A DNA stretch of 64,000 bases, from assembly GCA_035527975.1 (NCBI GenBank), contig DATKZM010000042.1, positions 41,295 to 105,294 of the forward strand, given 5' to 3'. Position numbers and translations under genes: made by a program. This DNA is from DATKZM01 sp035527975. Its GTDB lineage: Bacteria; Pseudomonadota; Alphaproteobacteria; JAPULJ01. The notes below the pieces were generated by a model. The model made no database searches. It saw only the letters and a program-made list of their open reading frames with translations, and was not told the origin of the DNA. Positions 17,549-25,678 of the stretch are shown here, in pieces. Every line of letters starts with the position of its first letter. Within the stretch, counting starts at the first letter, position 1.

Positions 17549-19182
17549 AATTCGGGCGCGTTCCGCTCGATGATGCCGACGGGGCGATCCTCGTTCACAC
17601 GCTCAAAGCCGGCCGCGCGACCATAAGAAAGGGCACCCGGCTCGGTGCTTCGGACCTGGCGGTATTGCGAGCCGGAGGGTTCGAGACCGTCATGGTGGCG
17701 CGGCTCGAACCTGAGGATGTGGGCGAAAACGACGCCGCCGGCGCGATCGCCGCGGCGGCGACAGGCGGGCACGCCTCCCACAGCGCCGCCGCCAATGGGC
17801 GCTGCAATCTGATTGCTAAAACATCGGGCCTTGCCATCCTCGACCGCGCACGCATCGACGCGCTGAACGGCATCAACGAAGGAGCGAGCATCGCGACGAT
17901 CGAACCCTTGCGCCTCGTCCAGCCGGGTGAGCTGCTCGCGACGATCAAGATCGTTCCTTTTGCCGTGTCGAAAACGACGGTTGAGCGTTGCGTTGCCGCC
18001 GCGGGCGATCCCGCGCCGGTTGTGGCCGTGGCCAATTTCACTCCCAAGCGTGTTGGCCTGTTGCAAACGGTGATGCCCAGCGCTAAGCAATCACTGGTCG
18101 AAAAAATGGCGGAAGCCAGCCGGAAGCGGGTTGAGCGCCTGGGTGGCGTGCTGATCGACATCGGCACTTGCGGTCACGACGAACACGCGGTCGCCGAAGC
18201 GCTTGGCCGACTGGTCGCGCACAGATGCGACATTGCGCTCGTGCTCGGTGCTTCAGCAATCGCCGATCGGCGCGACGTGGTGCCGGCAGCGATCGAACAG
18301 GCCGGTGGACGCATCCTGCGTTTCGGTATGCCGGTCGATCCCGGTCACCTCACTTTGCTCGCCGAATTAGGTGCGATGACCGTGCTCGGGGTTCCTGGAT
18401 CCTCGCGCTCGCAGCGGCGGCAGGGCTTCGATTGGATATTGCAGTGCCTCTTCGCCGGCCTCGAGGTGGACGACGAAGCCATCTCGCGCCTGGGCGTCGG
18501 CGGTCTGTTGAAGGAAATCCCGGAGCGACCGATGCCGCGCCGCATCACCGACCCCGCCCGCAAGCCAGCCGCCCCACCCAAAGTCGCAGCCCTTGTTCTG
18601 GCGGCCGGGCAATCGCGCCGCATGGGCGCGCGGAACAAATTGCTTGCCGAGATCGACGGGGTCGCGATGGTGCGCCGGGTGGTCGAGGCTGTTATCGCAT
18701 CGCGCGCCGAGCCGGTGTTGGTGATAACCGGATACGAGACTGACCGCGTTCGCGACGCCATGGCGGGCCTCGCAGTCACCTTTGTCGACAATCTGGACTT
18801 CGAGGAAGGCATCAGCGCCTCGCTGCGTCACGGCCTTGCGGCGCTGCCCCCGGACTGCGACGGCGCGCTGGTGTGTCTGGGCGACATGCCGCGGGTCGAC
18901 GCGGCGATGCTGGACATGCTGATCGGTGCATTCGAGCCCGAGAAGGGCAAGGATATCTGCGTGCCGGTGCACCAGGGTAAACGCGGTAATCCCGTTCTGT
19001 GGGGCAAACGCTTTTTCACCGATATGCGCGAGATTGCCGGTGATGTTGGCGCGAAATACTTGATTGGACGGCACGCCGATGCGGTGCAGGAAGTCTCCAT
19101 CGCGGAAGACGGCGTGCTGATCGACGTCGATTCGCCGGATGCCCTGGCGGCGCTAACGGCGCGCGGCGGGCAGAGCGTCTGA
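17545..19182 (+). CDS. MoeA-like / molybdenum cofactor nucleotidyltransferase (MocA-like) fusion
   Basis: In this 545-residue fusion, residues 1 to about 335 resemble the molybdopterin-binding MoeA/CinA-like domain (LVLGASAIADRRDVVPAAIEQAGG). From about 345 a MobA/MocA-type nucleotidyltransferase begins with LVLAAGQSRRMG and later CLGDMPRVD and KRGNPVLWG. MocA-type enzymes attach CMP to molybdopterin, giving the MCD cofactor used by CoxL-type hydroxylases, which fits the location. The start is a GTG overlapping the preceding TGA. Last gene of the cox cluster. Confidence 0.9.
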   Translation: MKFGRVPLDDADGAILVHTLKAGRATIRKGTRLGASDLAVLRAGGFETVMVARLEPEDVGENDAAGAIAAAATGGHASHSAAANGRCNLIAKTSGLAILDRARIDALNGINEGASIATIEPLRLVQPGELLATIKIVPFAVSKTTVERCVAAAGDPAPVVAVANFTPKRVGLLQTVMPSAKQSLVEKMAEASRKRVERLGGVLIDIGTCGHDEHAVAEALGRLVAHRCDIALVLGASAIADRRDVVPAAIEQAGGRILRFGMPVDPGHLTLLAELGAMTVLGVPGSSRSQRRQGFDWILQCLFAGLEVDDEAISRLGVGGLLKEIPERPMPRRITDPARKPAAPPKVAALVLAAGQSRRMGARNKLLAEIDGVAMVRRVVEAVIASRAEPVLVITGYETDRVRDAMAGLAVTFVDNLDFEEGISASLRHGLAALPPDCDGALVCLGDMPRVDAAMLDMLIGAFEPEKGKDICVPVHQGKRGNPVLWGKRFFTDMREIAGDVGAKYLIGRHADAVQEVSIAEDGVLIDVDSPDALAALTARGGQSV

Positions 19183-19199
19183 GCTTCGACACCCCGAAC

Positions 19200-19467
19200 T
19201 TATACCAAATCTCAGTGATATTGAGCTATTTGACCGCCAAGATTTTGTCCGCCGGTTAGGCGCGGGTTGCGCCGTGGTGCGACGCACCACAAGCGGCGCG
19301 CAACGACGCCGGCGGACAAAATCTTGGCGGCCTTCGGTGGGGCCGATTGGCCCTCCGGCCGCGTTACGCGGCTTGCCCGATGCGCTGCATCGCGCCGCGC
19401 CGCGTGCCTAACCGGAGGGCCAATCCGCCGCCATCAAATGGGGCAATATCACTGAGACTTGGTATAA
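19200..19467 (+). repeat. 268-bp nested palindromic element, MITE-like
   Basis: Terminal inverted repeats of 23 bp (19200-19222 and 19445-19467) match with one mismatch. Inside are a perfect 22-bp inverted repeat (19234-19255 with 19309-19330) and a perfect 13-bp one (19346-19358 with 19412-19424), each able to form its own hairpin. No coding sequence is evident. It fills most of the gap between the cox cluster and the cadherin-like gene. It could be a non-autonomous mobile element or a structured repeat; no target-site duplication was verified. Confidence 0.75.
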
Positions 19468-19572
19468 GCGGATGAGACGGCGCTCTGGCATCCAGCGAGC
19501 GCAAAGCCGCAGAACAGCGAACGAGATGATCTTTGATGACGGTTAGGCGCCGTGAAACACTCGGGGGGGGGG

Positions 19573-20133
19573 CTATTTGCCCATAATTTGCGCGACGGCG
19601 CGGTCGGGCATGGGCCGGGCAAAGGGCCGATCGAACGGATTTGCGGTGTCGCCCTGCACGCCGGCACTGGCCATCGGCGCCTCGGGCGGCTCGCTCTCGA
19701 AGCTGGCGGGAAGCACCGAGCGCGGACGGCGCGATTCGATCGTGACCGAAACCGTCACCGTTGCCGAAAAAAGCGCGCCGGCACTGTCGGTCAGCGTGTA
19801 GTCAAACTGATCGGTCCCGGCAAAACCCGGCTCCGGCCGGTAGGTCAGCGTCTGGTCGGCGTTGCGCGAGACCATGCCATGGCCCGGCTGTACCACGCGC
19901 ACGAGGCGCAGCTCGCCCTGATGCGGGCCACCGGCCACCGGACGGATGGTTGCGGCCCCGCCATGCTCGATGGGGGCAATGCCGCCGAACAGCTCCATCT
20001 GGTCCTTGTGTTCGAGACGCCCCCGCTTCAGGATCGCCTCTGCCTTCGGTCCGCTCGTCCCGGCTTCGGGAAGTCCGTCAGGGGACGCCGCGCCGGCTTC
20101 ATCGAGTTCGGGGTCGAAGTATTCACGGTCCAT
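19573..20133 (-). CDS. Protein with a cadherin-like/Ig-like repeat domain
   Basis: The 186-residue protein has no signal peptide. Residues about 89-130 (NADQTLTYRPEPGFAGTDQF, then DYTLTDSAG and TVTVSVTI) are the repeat typical of bacterial cadherin-like/VCBS-associated domains, usually found in many copies in large surface proteins. Here there is a single copy between polar, low-complexity flanks. The role is unknown. A run of ten Gs (19563-19572) directly abuts the stop codon. The neighbours are a palindromic element and hspQ, which give no clue. Confidence 0.75.
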   Translation of the reverse strand: MDREYFDPELDEAGAASPDGLPEAGTSGPKAEAILKRGRLEHKDQMELFGGIAPIEHGGAATIRPVAGGPHQGELRLVRVVQPGHGMVSRNADQTLTYRPEPGFAGTDQFDYTLTDSAGALFSATVTVSVTIESRRPRSVLPASFESEPPEAPMASAGVQGDTANPFDRPFARPMPDRAVAQIMGK

Positions 20134-20255
20134 TTCGTATCACTTTTTTCTTTGACTACGGGCGCGCGCCACGAAAACTCTTTTGGACCGCATTAAAACG
20201 ATCTGCCTTGTTAATGAATTTGATCGCAAATCTAAGTAACAAAATCAAGTGTCAC

Positions 20256-20295
20256 ATTGCGGCAATTTCTGGGTAATTGCGGCAACATCTGGGTA
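20256..20295 (+). repeat. Tandem duplication of a 20-bp unit upstream of hspQ
   Basis: Bases 20256-20275 and 20276-20295 are consecutive copies differing at two positions. The second copy ends 11 bases before the hspQ start, so the duplication is in the leader or promoter region. Confidence 0.8.
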
Positions 20296-20306
20296 AAGGA
20301 GGGACA

Positions 20307-20633
20307 ATGCCCGCGGAAGCGAAGTTCCAGGTCGGCGCGCTCGTGCATCATCGCCTGTTCGACTATCGCGGTGTGGTGTTCGACGTTGACGGCGCTTTTC
20401 GCGGGTCCGATGACTGGTACGACACAATGGCGCGTTCGCGGCCGCCAAAGGACGCGCCCTGGTATCATGTGCTGGTTCACGGCGCGGCGCATACCACCCC
20501 GATTACGACCTATGTCGCAGAGCGGAACCTGGCGCCCGACGCGAGCGGCGCGCCCATCCAACACGCGCTGGTCGACAGCTATTTCGAAGGCATGACGGAT
20601 GGTCTCTACGTGCCACGCCGGCGCTTGAACTGA
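20307..20633 (+). CDS. hspQ: Heat shock protein HspQ
   Basis: This 108-residue protein contains the HspQ landmarks FQVGALVHHRLFDYRGVVFD, PWYHVLVHGA and TTYVAERNL. In E. coli HspQ binds hemimethylated DNA in vitro and acts as a specificity-enhancing factor for the Lon protease. The ATG at 20307 follows AAGGAGGGACA, an excellent ribosome-binding site, and is preferred over an in-frame upstream start at 20277. No obvious sigma-32 promoter was identified. Confidence 0.93.
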   Translation: MPAEAKFQVGALVHHRLFDYRGVVFDVDGAFRGSDDWYDTMARSRPPKDAPWYHVLVHGAAHTTPITTYVAERNLAPDASGAPIQHALVDSYFEGMTDGLYVPRRRLN

Positions 20634-20733
20634 GCGCGTCTCGTTCAAGAATGGGACGCGGCATTATTGAGCAATCGCGTATGCGACGCGCAATGCAATC
20701 GCGCCCGACTTGACATTCTGCAAGCGCGCGGGC

Positions 20734-20833
20734 GATGCTCGCGCCCACAGCGTGAGGCTGGGGTGTCTCCGATAAGGAGACTGAGAGTAAACCCATAGAA
20801 CCTGACCTGGTTCATACCAGCGTAGGGAGCATC
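20734..20833 (+). ncRNA. TPP (THI-element) riboswitch
   Basis: The segment contains the core of the thiamine pyrophosphate aptamer in order: GGGGTG, a short hairpin (TCTCC/GGAGA), CTGAGA, ACCC, GAACCTGA, CTGG...CCAG and CGTAGGGA. A 7-bp P1 closing stem is available (20734-20740 with 20827-20833), with an unusual extra stretch of about 18 bases between P1 and GGGGTG. It lies 71 bases upstream of a Liv-type ABC operon, which it presumably switches off when TPP is abundant. Confidence 0.93.
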
Positions 20834-20877
20834 ATGCGGGATACGCCGCAAGAGCAATCGGCGATCGCGCGGGAACC

Positions 20878-20896
20878 GCTCCTGGAAACAGGGAGC
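20878..20896 (+). promoter_or_regulatory. Possible Shine-Dalgarno-sequestering hairpin of the TPP riboswitch
   Basis: GCTCC (20878-20882) can pair with GGAGC (20892-20896), which is part of the purine-rich ribosome-binding site of the gene starting at 20905. It is a plausible translational expression platform for the TPP aptamer immediately upstream; only 5 bp, so the call is tentative. Confidence 0.4.
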
Positions 20897-20904
20897 AAAC
20901 GATC

Positions 20905-22110
20905 ATGGTGTCCGCCGCCAAGCCTGCCGAAGGCCACGCCGCCGATCCCGGAGCCAGGACTATCTTTTGCCAAACCCGTGCCGGCCGCATTTGCATTGCG
21001 TTGATCGCAACGGTCGCTGCCATGGCTGTCTGGCCCGCCGGCACGCGCGCCGAGGCGGTGCGCCTGCCGATCCTGGCGCCGACCTCGGGCATTCTGGCGC
21101 TCGAAGGGGCGAGCCAGCGCGACGGCGCGCTGCTGGCGCTCAAGCATGCACCGAATGGCATCGCCGTGGAACGTCTGGTGCTCGACACCGGCTCCTCGCC
21201 CCAACGCGCGGTGCAGGCCTTCGAGAAGGCGATGCGCGGATCGCTGCCGGTGGCGATCTCCGCGCCGATCTTCGGGCCTGAGATGCTGGCGATCATGCCG
21301 CTGGCCAAGGAGCGCAAGGTGCCGCTGGTCACGATATCGGGCACCGCCAAGATCACCGAGCTCGGCAATCCCTACGTCTTTCGCTTCTTTCCCGGAGACG
21401 CCGTCGTCAAGACCGCGCAGGCACGCTACACGGTCGAGGAGCTGAAGCGCCGCAGGGTAGCGCTGGTCTACCAGACCACCGCATACGGCCAGAGCGGGCG
21501 CCGGCATCTGCGCGCGAACTTCGCCAAGCTCGGTGCCAAAATCGTGCTTGACGAAGGGCTTTCGCCGCGCGTGAAGGACATGACATCGGTGCTGTTGAAG
21601 CTGCGCCGCGCGGGCGCCGACGTTCTGGTGCTGCAGCTTCATTCGGGGCCGACCGCGCTGATCGTCAAGCAGGCGGCAGGATTGAAGCTCGGCCTTCCCA
21701 TCGTCGCGGGCTCGGCGATGCACCAGCCCTCGACCGCCGCCCTGCTCGAGCCGGCCGCGCTCAAGGGCGTCTGCGCCGAAAGCGGCTCCTCGCCGGTCTC
21801 CGGGGGAGGCGCGCGCATGCGCGGGTTCGCCAAAGCCTTCCGCACGCAGTTCGGGCGCGCACCCGACGCCTTCGCCGCCGCCCAGTATGACGGCGTCACG
21901 ATGGTGCTGCAGGCCGTCGCGAACGGCGCGCGGACGCCGGCGGCGGTGCGCAAGGCGCTGGCCGGCGGCCGCCACGACGGCATCGCCATGACTTACAAAT
22001 CGGACGGCAAGGGCAACATGGCCCATGACGCGGTGATCGTTTGCTATGACGGCAAGACGCGCCTGCCCGCCATCGTCAAGCGCTACCACAATGTCGATGG
22101 GGCGCTCTAG
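20905..22110 (+). CDS. Liv-type ABC substrate-binding protein under a TPP riboswitch
   Basis: The product has 401 residues: a long, basic N-terminal region, then a hydrophobic stretch (ICIALIATVAAMAV) and a likely signal cleavage around TRAEA. The mature part is a Peripla_BP_6 (LivK-like) binding protein, with PLVTISGTAKITELGNPYVF and ALVYQTTAYGQSGRRHL. Because a TPP riboswitch precedes it, the predicted ligand is thiamine, a phosphate ester of it, or a pyrimidine or thiazole precursor, not a branched-chain amino acid. The permease gene follows 43 bases downstream. Confidence 0.88.
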   Translation: MVSAAKPAEGHAADPGARTIFCQTRAGRICIALIATVAAMAVWPAGTRAEAVRLPILAPTSGILALEGASQRDGALLALKHAPNGIAVERLVLDTGSSPQRAVQAFEKAMRGSLPVAISAPIFGPEMLAIMPLAKERKVPLVTISGTAKITELGNPYVFRFFPGDAVVKTAQARYTVEELKRRRVALVYQTTAYGQSGRRHLRANFAKLGAKIVLDEGLSPRVKDMTSVLLKLRRAGADVLVLQLHSGPTALIVKQAAGLKLGLPIVAGSAMHQPSTAALLEPAALKGVCAESGSSPVSGGGARMRGFAKAFRTQFGRAPDAFAAAQYDGVTMVLQAVANGARTPAAVRKALAGGRHDGIAMTYKSDGKGNMAHDAVIVCYDGKTRLPAIVKRYHNVDGAL

Positions 22111-22153
22111 GGCGCGGACACGCAGATGAGCGGCGCGCCGGACCATTGATCCG

Positions 22154-23038
22154 ATGGAGATCGGCCAGCTCTTCTTGAACGCGCTGGTGCTGGGGGCGTC
22201 CTATGCGCTGGTGGCGCTGGGCTTCGTCCTGGTGCTGAACGCCACGGCGGCGGTCAACTTCGCCCATGGCGAGCTGGTGATGGCGGGCGGCATGCTGGCC
22301 GTGGCGCTGAGCGCCGTGCTGCCGCTGAATACGGGCTTGCCGGGATTGGTGTTGCTGCCGCTGGTTCTCTTGGCAATGGCGGGCGCGGGGCTGCTCTTCT
22401 CGCTGGCGGCCTATTTTCCGCTGCGGCGCGGCCCGCCGGTATCCGTTTTCATCTCGACCATTGCGGTCGGGATCATCCTGCAGCACGGCATCAAGGCGCT
22501 GATGGGCCCGGCCGAGCGGGTCGCCCCGCCGCTGCTTGCCGGACCGCGCCTTGAATTCGCCGGCCTGGTGGCCAGCCGCCAGGCGCTGGCGACGCTGGTC
22601 GTGGCCGCGCTGCTGATCGGCGGCACGGCGCTGCTGCTTGCGCGCACCCAATTCGGCCGGCGCTTGCGCGCCAGCGCGCAGGACCCGGAGATGGCGCGCG
22701 CGATCGGCGTGCGCGTGCCGGTGATGATCGCGGCAAGCTTCGCCCTCGGCACGGCGCTCGCGGGCGCCGCCGGGCTGCTCTTCGCCAACAGCTATTTCGT
22801 GTCGCCCGGATCGGGCGGGAACTTGATGATCAAGGCCTATATCGCCGTCACCATCGGCGGCTGGGGCAGCGTGCCGGGCGCGCTCGCGGGCGCGCTGATG
22901 ATTGCTTTCTTCGAGGTCGGCGTCGCCGCCTGGCTCTCCAACCCGGTCGCCGAGGCGGCGCTCTACGGCGCGTTGCTGCTGACATTGGTGTTGCGCCCGC
23001 AGGGGCTGTTCGGCGAGCCCGCCGGCCGGCGCGTGTGA
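22154..23038 (+). CDS. LivH-like ABC permease of the TPP-regulated transporter
   Basis: This 294-residue integral membrane protein carries LivH landmarks: LGASYALVALGFVLVLNATAAVNFAHGEL at the start (first 20 residues of the motif are enough for the family), the coupling loop RASAQDPEMARAIGV and the end LVLRPQGLFGEP. It forms half of the channel, the other half being the LivM part of the next protein. The genes run in the same direction with only seven bases between this stop and the next ATG, so they are one operon. Confidence 0.9.
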   Translation: MEIGQLFLNALVLGASYALVALGFVLVLNATAAVNFAHGELVMAGGMLAVALSAVLPLNTGLPGLVLLPLVLLAMAGAGLLFSLAAYFPLRRGPPVSVFISTIAVGIILQHGIKALMGPAERVAPPLLAGPRLEFAGLVASRQALATLVVAALLIGGTALLLARTQFGRRLRASAQDPEMARAIGVRVPVMIAASFALGTALAGAAGLLFANSYFVSPGSGGNLMIKAYIAVTIGGWGSVPGALAGALMIAFFEVGVAAWLSNPVAEAALYGALLLTLVLRPQGLFGEPAGRRV

Positions 23039-23045
23039 GCGCGTG

Positions 23046-24866
23046 ATGGCCGCCCGCGCTCTTCCCACCAAAGCCCAACCCCGATTGGCCCGATCCCTGG
23101 CCTGGATCTGTGCGGCAGCCGCTTTGGCCACCTACGCCTTCGTTTTCGCGGACAGTTACGTGCTGCGCGTGCTGACGCTGGCCGGGACCTACGCGATCCT
23201 GGTGATGGGTTATCAGTTCGTCTTTGGACAGCTGGGCGTGCTGTCGCTGGCGCAGGGAGCGTTCTTCGGGATCGGCGCCTACACCGCCGCCCTGCTCGGG
23301 CTCAAGCTCGGCACCCCGTACCTGTTGAATGTCGCGGCAGCGGTTATCGTCGCCGTGACGCTTGCCGCGCTGATCGCGGTCCCGGTGCGGCGGCTGCAAT
23401 CGCACTATTTCGCGCTCGCCACGCTGGGCGTCGCCGAAGTCGTGCTGATCGGTGTGCGCAACTGGCAAACGCTCACCGGCGGCGGCGACGGCTATGCGCA
23501 GGTGCCCGGCATGGCGCTCTTCGGAATTGCCATACCGCGCGGCTGGGGCGAATTCGCCGTTGTATGGAGCGCCGCCGTCCTGTTGGCCTTGTTGGCCTGG
23601 CGGCTGCAGCGCGGCCTGCCGGCGCGGCTCCATGCGCTGGCCCGCGAAGATCCGATCGCGGCGGCAGCGGCGGGGATCGACACCGGCCGGCTGCGCTTCA
23701 ACGCGTTTCTTTGGAGCGCTGGCTACGGTGCGATTGCCGGCGCGCTCGCGGTGCCCGTCGTCCGCGTGATCTCGCCGGAAGTCGCCGAGTTCAAGGTCAT
23801 GGTCGCCTGCCTTGCCATGACCGTGGTGGGCGGGCGCACAATCATCGCCGGTGCATTCGTGGGCGCGCTCGTGCTCTATCCGATGCCCGAATGGTTCCGC
23901 TTCCTGGAGGATCACTACCTCATCGCCTATGGCGGGGTGCTGCTCGCGGCGGTGTTGCTGGCGCCCGATGGGATTGCCGGGCTGGCCGCGCGCGTCCTGC
24001 CTGCGCCCCGATCGCCGACAGCCCCATCGCCCACTCCGGGATCGCCCACTCCCAGTTCGAGACAAATCCCGGCCGGCGATTTCGGCGCGATATCCGCCCG
24101 GCCGCCCAACGGCGCGGAGCTGGAAATGCGCGGCGTCACCAAACGCTTCGGCGGGCTCACCGCGCTGGACGGGTTCTCGCTGCGGATCGAGGCCGGCGAG
24201 ATCGTCGGCCTGATCGGGCCGAACGGCGCCGGCAAGACGACGCTGGCCAACATCATCACCGGACAATACGCCGCCGATAGCGGACAGGTCTTGCTGAACG
24301 GGCAACCGCTCACCGGCCTGCCGGCTTTCCGGATCGCGCGGGTCGGCGTGACGCGAACCTTTCAGACCCCCGCGCTCGCGGCTGGGCTTTCCGCGCTCGA
24401 CAACGTGGCGGCCGCCGGCACCGACCGCGACGGCGGCGGTCCGGACGCCCGGCTCCGGCGGGCGCATGACATCGCCGCCGCCTGTTTGGCGCGTGTGGGC
24501 GCCGCCGAATACGAGACGGCGGCGGTCGGCGCCCTGCCCCATGCACTGCGGCGGCGGGTCGAGCTTGCGCGCGCGCTGGCGCTGGCGCCGAGTTTCATCA
24601 TCCTCGACGAGCCGGCGGCGGGTCTCACGGCCGAAGACGTCGCAAGCCTCGCCGCAACCTTGCGTGACCTAGCCGGGACCGGCATCGGCTTTCTGGTCAT
24701 CGACCACGACATGGATTTCTTGCTGCCGCTCGCCGGCCGCCTCGCCTGCTTGCACGAAGGCCGCCTCATCGCCTCCGGCCCCGCCGGGGACGTGCGCGCC
24801 GACCCGGCGGTGATCGAGGCCTATCTCGGGCCGGACTTTGGAATGACCAGCGAGGCGGGTCGATGA
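23046..24866 (+). CDS. LivM-LivG fusion: ABC permease joined to its ATPase
   Basis: This fusion has about 606 residues. Residues 1 to about 320 are a LivM permease (GQLGVLSLAQGAFFGIGAYT, SHYFALATLGVAEV). A Pro/Ser-rich linker (PTAPSPTPGSPTPSS) follows. From about 360 a LivG-type ATPase runs with Walker A GPNGAGKTT (about 390-398), Q-loop TRTFQ, Walker B FIILDEP and switch VIDHDMD. The signature position reads ALPHALRRRVELARAL, so the usual LSxGxxRRLE motif is degenerate. A GTG one codon earlier is an alternative start. The next gene overlaps by ATGA. Confidence 0.9.
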   Translation: MAARALPTKAQPRLARSLAWICAAAALATYAFVFADSYVLRVLTLAGTYAILVMGYQFVFGQLGVLSLAQGAFFGIGAYTAALLGLKLGTPYLLNVAAAVIVAVTLAALIAVPVRRLQSHYFALATLGVAEVVLIGVRNWQTLTGGGDGYAQVPGMALFGIAIPRGWGEFAVVWSAAVLLALLAWRLQRGLPARLHALAREDPIAAAAAGIDTGRLRFNAFLWSAGYGAIAGALAVPVVRVISPEVAEFKVMVACLAMTVVGGRTIIAGAFVGALVLYPMPEWFRFLEDHYLIAYGGVLLAAVLLAPDGIAGLAARVLPAPRSPTAPSPTPGSPTPSSRQIPAGDFGAISARPPNGAELEMRGVTKRFGGLTALDGFSLRIEAGEIVGLIGPNGAGKTTLANIITGQYAADSGQVLLNGQPLTGLPAFRIARVGVTRTFQTPALAAGLSALDNVAAAGTDRDGGGPDARLRRAHDIAAACLARVGAAEYETAAVGALPHALRRRVELARALALAPSFIILDEPAAGLTAEDVASLAATLRDLAGTGIGFLVIDHDMDFLLPLAGRLACLHEGRLIASGPAGDVRADPAVIEAYLGPDFGMTSEAGR

Positions 24867-25567
24867 CGCTCCTTGCGGTGTCCGATCTCGGCGTCCGGTA
24901 CGGTGCGATCAGCGCGCTGCGCGAGGTCTCCATGCAGATCGATGCCGGCGAGCGGGTTGCGCTGATCGGCGCGAACGGCGCCGGCAAGTCGACGCTGCTG
25001 AAAGCCATCATGGGATTGCTGCCGGCGGCGGACGGGTGCATCGAATTCGCGGGCGCGCCGATGTCGGGTCTGTCCGTGGAGCGGCGGGCGGCGCTCGGCA
25101 TCGGCTATGCGCCGGAGGGGCGGCGCGTTTTCGCCGGCATGAGCGTGCGCGAAAATCTGGAGGTCGCCTGCCCGGCCGGCGCGCCCGAGCGGCGGCGGCG
25201 GATCGACGAGGCCTTCGCGCTCTTCCCGCGCCTTGCCACGCGCGCCCGGGCCAATGCTTGGCGGCTGTCCGGCGGCGAGCAACAGATGCTGGCGATCGCC
25301 CGCGCGCTGATGGGCGCACCCAAGCTGCTATTGCTCGATGAGCCGACCCTGGGGCTGGCTGCCGGACTGCGCGCCGAGTTGGGGGTGCGGCTGGCGAGCA
25401 TCGCCGAGGCGGGAACCGCCGTGCTGCTCGCCGAACAGTCGATCGCCTTCGGGCTCGGCTTTGCCGAACGCGCCTACGTCATGCGCACCGGCGCGATCGT
25501 CAAGGAGGGCATGAGCGGCGACTTGCGCGGCGACTCGTCCCTGACGGCGGCCTTTCTGGGCGCGTGA
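24863..25567 (+). CDS. LivF-like ABC ATPase of the TPP-regulated transporter
   Basis: The 234-residue ATPase has Walker A GANGAGKST, LivF-type GIGYAPEGRRVF, an intact signature LSGGEQQML and Walker B LLLLDEP. The intact signature contrasts with the degenerate one in the fused partner, suggesting an asymmetric ATPase pair. Its start overlaps the preceding stop. It is the last gene of the riboswitch-led operon; the next genes have their own promoter. Confidence 0.92.
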   Translation: MTLLAVSDLGVRYGAISALREVSMQIDAGERVALIGANGAGKSTLLKAIMGLLPAADGCIEFAGAPMSGLSVERRAALGIGYAPEGRRVFAGMSVRENLEVACPAGAPERRRRIDEAFALFPRLATRARANAWRLSGGEQQMLAIARALMGAPKLLLLDEPTLGLAAGLRAELGVRLASIAEAGTAVLLAEQSIAFGLGFAERAYVMRTGAIVKEGMSGDLRGDSSLTAAFLGA

Positions 25568-25608
25568 CGGAAACCTATGCGGCTGCAGGCCGTTATCTGT
25601 GTAAAAGC

Positions 25609-25637
25609 TTGACCGAACAATTGTTCGGTTGTTCATT
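25609..25637 (+). promoter_or_regulatory. Promoter with an 18-bp palindromic operator in its spacer
   Basis: A -35-like TTGACC (25609-25614) and a weak -10-like TTCATT (25632-25637) are 17 bases apart. The perfect palindrome ACCGAACAATTGTTCGGT occupies 25612-25629, covering the spacer. Such a site would let a dimeric repressor, for example of the TetR family, block RNA polymerase. No regulator gene is adjacent. Confidence 0.6.
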
Positions 25638-25678
25638 CTGAGCCCCAGTGGGGCAAGACAACGAGCGGGGGGCGAGGC

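Noticed and set aside
20710..20738. TTGACA as the promoter of the TPP-riboswitch operon
   Set aside because: A matching -10 element would fall inside the 5' arm of P1, so the aptamer would not be transcribed in full; the true promoter is probably further upstream.
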